From Nocardioides sp. CER19 (GTDB lineage Bacteria; Actinomycetota; Actinomycetes; Propionibacteriales; Nocardioidaceae), in NCBI RefSeq assembly GCF_029846275.1, contig NZ_JARVWS010000001.1:372001-436000 (forward strand): a DNA stretch of 64,000 nucleotides, in the 5' to 3' direction. This document shows positions 63,976 to 64,000 of this stretch, one piece after another. Each line of letters opens with the position of its first letter. The first letter of the stretch is position 1. The notes beneath the pieces were generated by a model. That model ran no database searches. It saw only the letters and a program-made list of their open reading frames with translations, and was not told the DNA's origin. Position numbers and translations under genes: made by a program.

Positions 63976-64000
63976 TAACCTGGGTCACCACGATTGTCGA

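Overview
The window is about 64 kb of uniformly GC-rich DNA (roughly 70% by eye) with densely packed genes. It looks like chromosome of a mycothiol-type actinobacterium, most likely Nocardioidaceae (Nocardioides-like). The pointers are a DinB/maleylpyruvate-isomerase-type protein, a polyphosphate glucokinase, an F420/LLM-type oxidoreductase, an FprA-type ferredoxin-NADP reductase, an Amycolatopsis-type N-acylamino acid racemase and many GTG starts. I see no rRNA, tRNA, insertion sequence, prophage or CRISPR. The family assignment is an inference.

Layout. 1-8 kb: MFS transporter (cut by the window edge), LLM oxidoreductase, EamA exporter with a divergent MarR, XRE-cupin regulator with a divergent BenE-type carrier, adenosine-deaminase-family enzyme, and ferredoxin-NADP reductase. 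8-17 kb: lipoate ligase, acetoacetyl-CoA synthetase, TetR with a membrane protein, saccharopine-dehydrogenase-like enzyme divergent from a GlxA/AraC regulator, L-2-hydroxyglutarate oxidase, and a secreted protein. 17-22.3 kb: tyrosine/homogentisate catabolism (Lrp/AsnC regulator, HppD, HmgA, an unknown protein, FahA). 22.6-38 kb: epimerase-like protein, then the most interesting locus. It holds an N-acyl-D-amino-acid deacylase divergent from a nine-gene operon (SxxK serine hydrolase, oligopeptide ABC importer with a permease-ATPase fusion, second SxxK hydrolase, M20 deacylase, GNAT acyltransferase, N-acylamino acid racemase), followed by a PucR-type regulator. 38-49 kb: XRE regulator, aldo/keto reductase, PntAB transhydrogenase, threonine ammonia-lyase, polyphosphate glucokinase, DinB-like protein, M15 and M13 peptidases. 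49.7-64 kb: RecQ fused to a phosphoribosyltransferase-like domain, DHA2 exporter, HAD phosphatase, glutathione peroxidase, SNF2 helicase, TetR with the methylcrotonyl-CoA carboxylase/HMG-CoA lyase operon, and a sulfotransferase-like protein.

How the genes work together. Amino-acid catabolism dominates. The 25-36 kb operon carries the GNAT + enolase-superfamily racemase + M20 trio described in Geobacillus for irreversible D-to-L amino acid conversion. Here it is joined to a peptide importer and two signal-less hydrolases of the D-aminopeptidase/beta-lactamase fold, suggesting import and salvage of D-amino-acid-containing peptides. The homogentisate and leucine branches both end in acetoacetate, which the acetoacetyl-CoA synthetase at 9126 could activate.

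Two non-coding themes recur. First, dyad operators lie next to the divergent regulators (MarR, XRE, AraC, TetR). Second, dispersed palindromic repeats of the GGTCTCGA/TCGAGTAGCC type abut or overlap stop codons, and in the carboxylase operon they appear to have become coding sequence.
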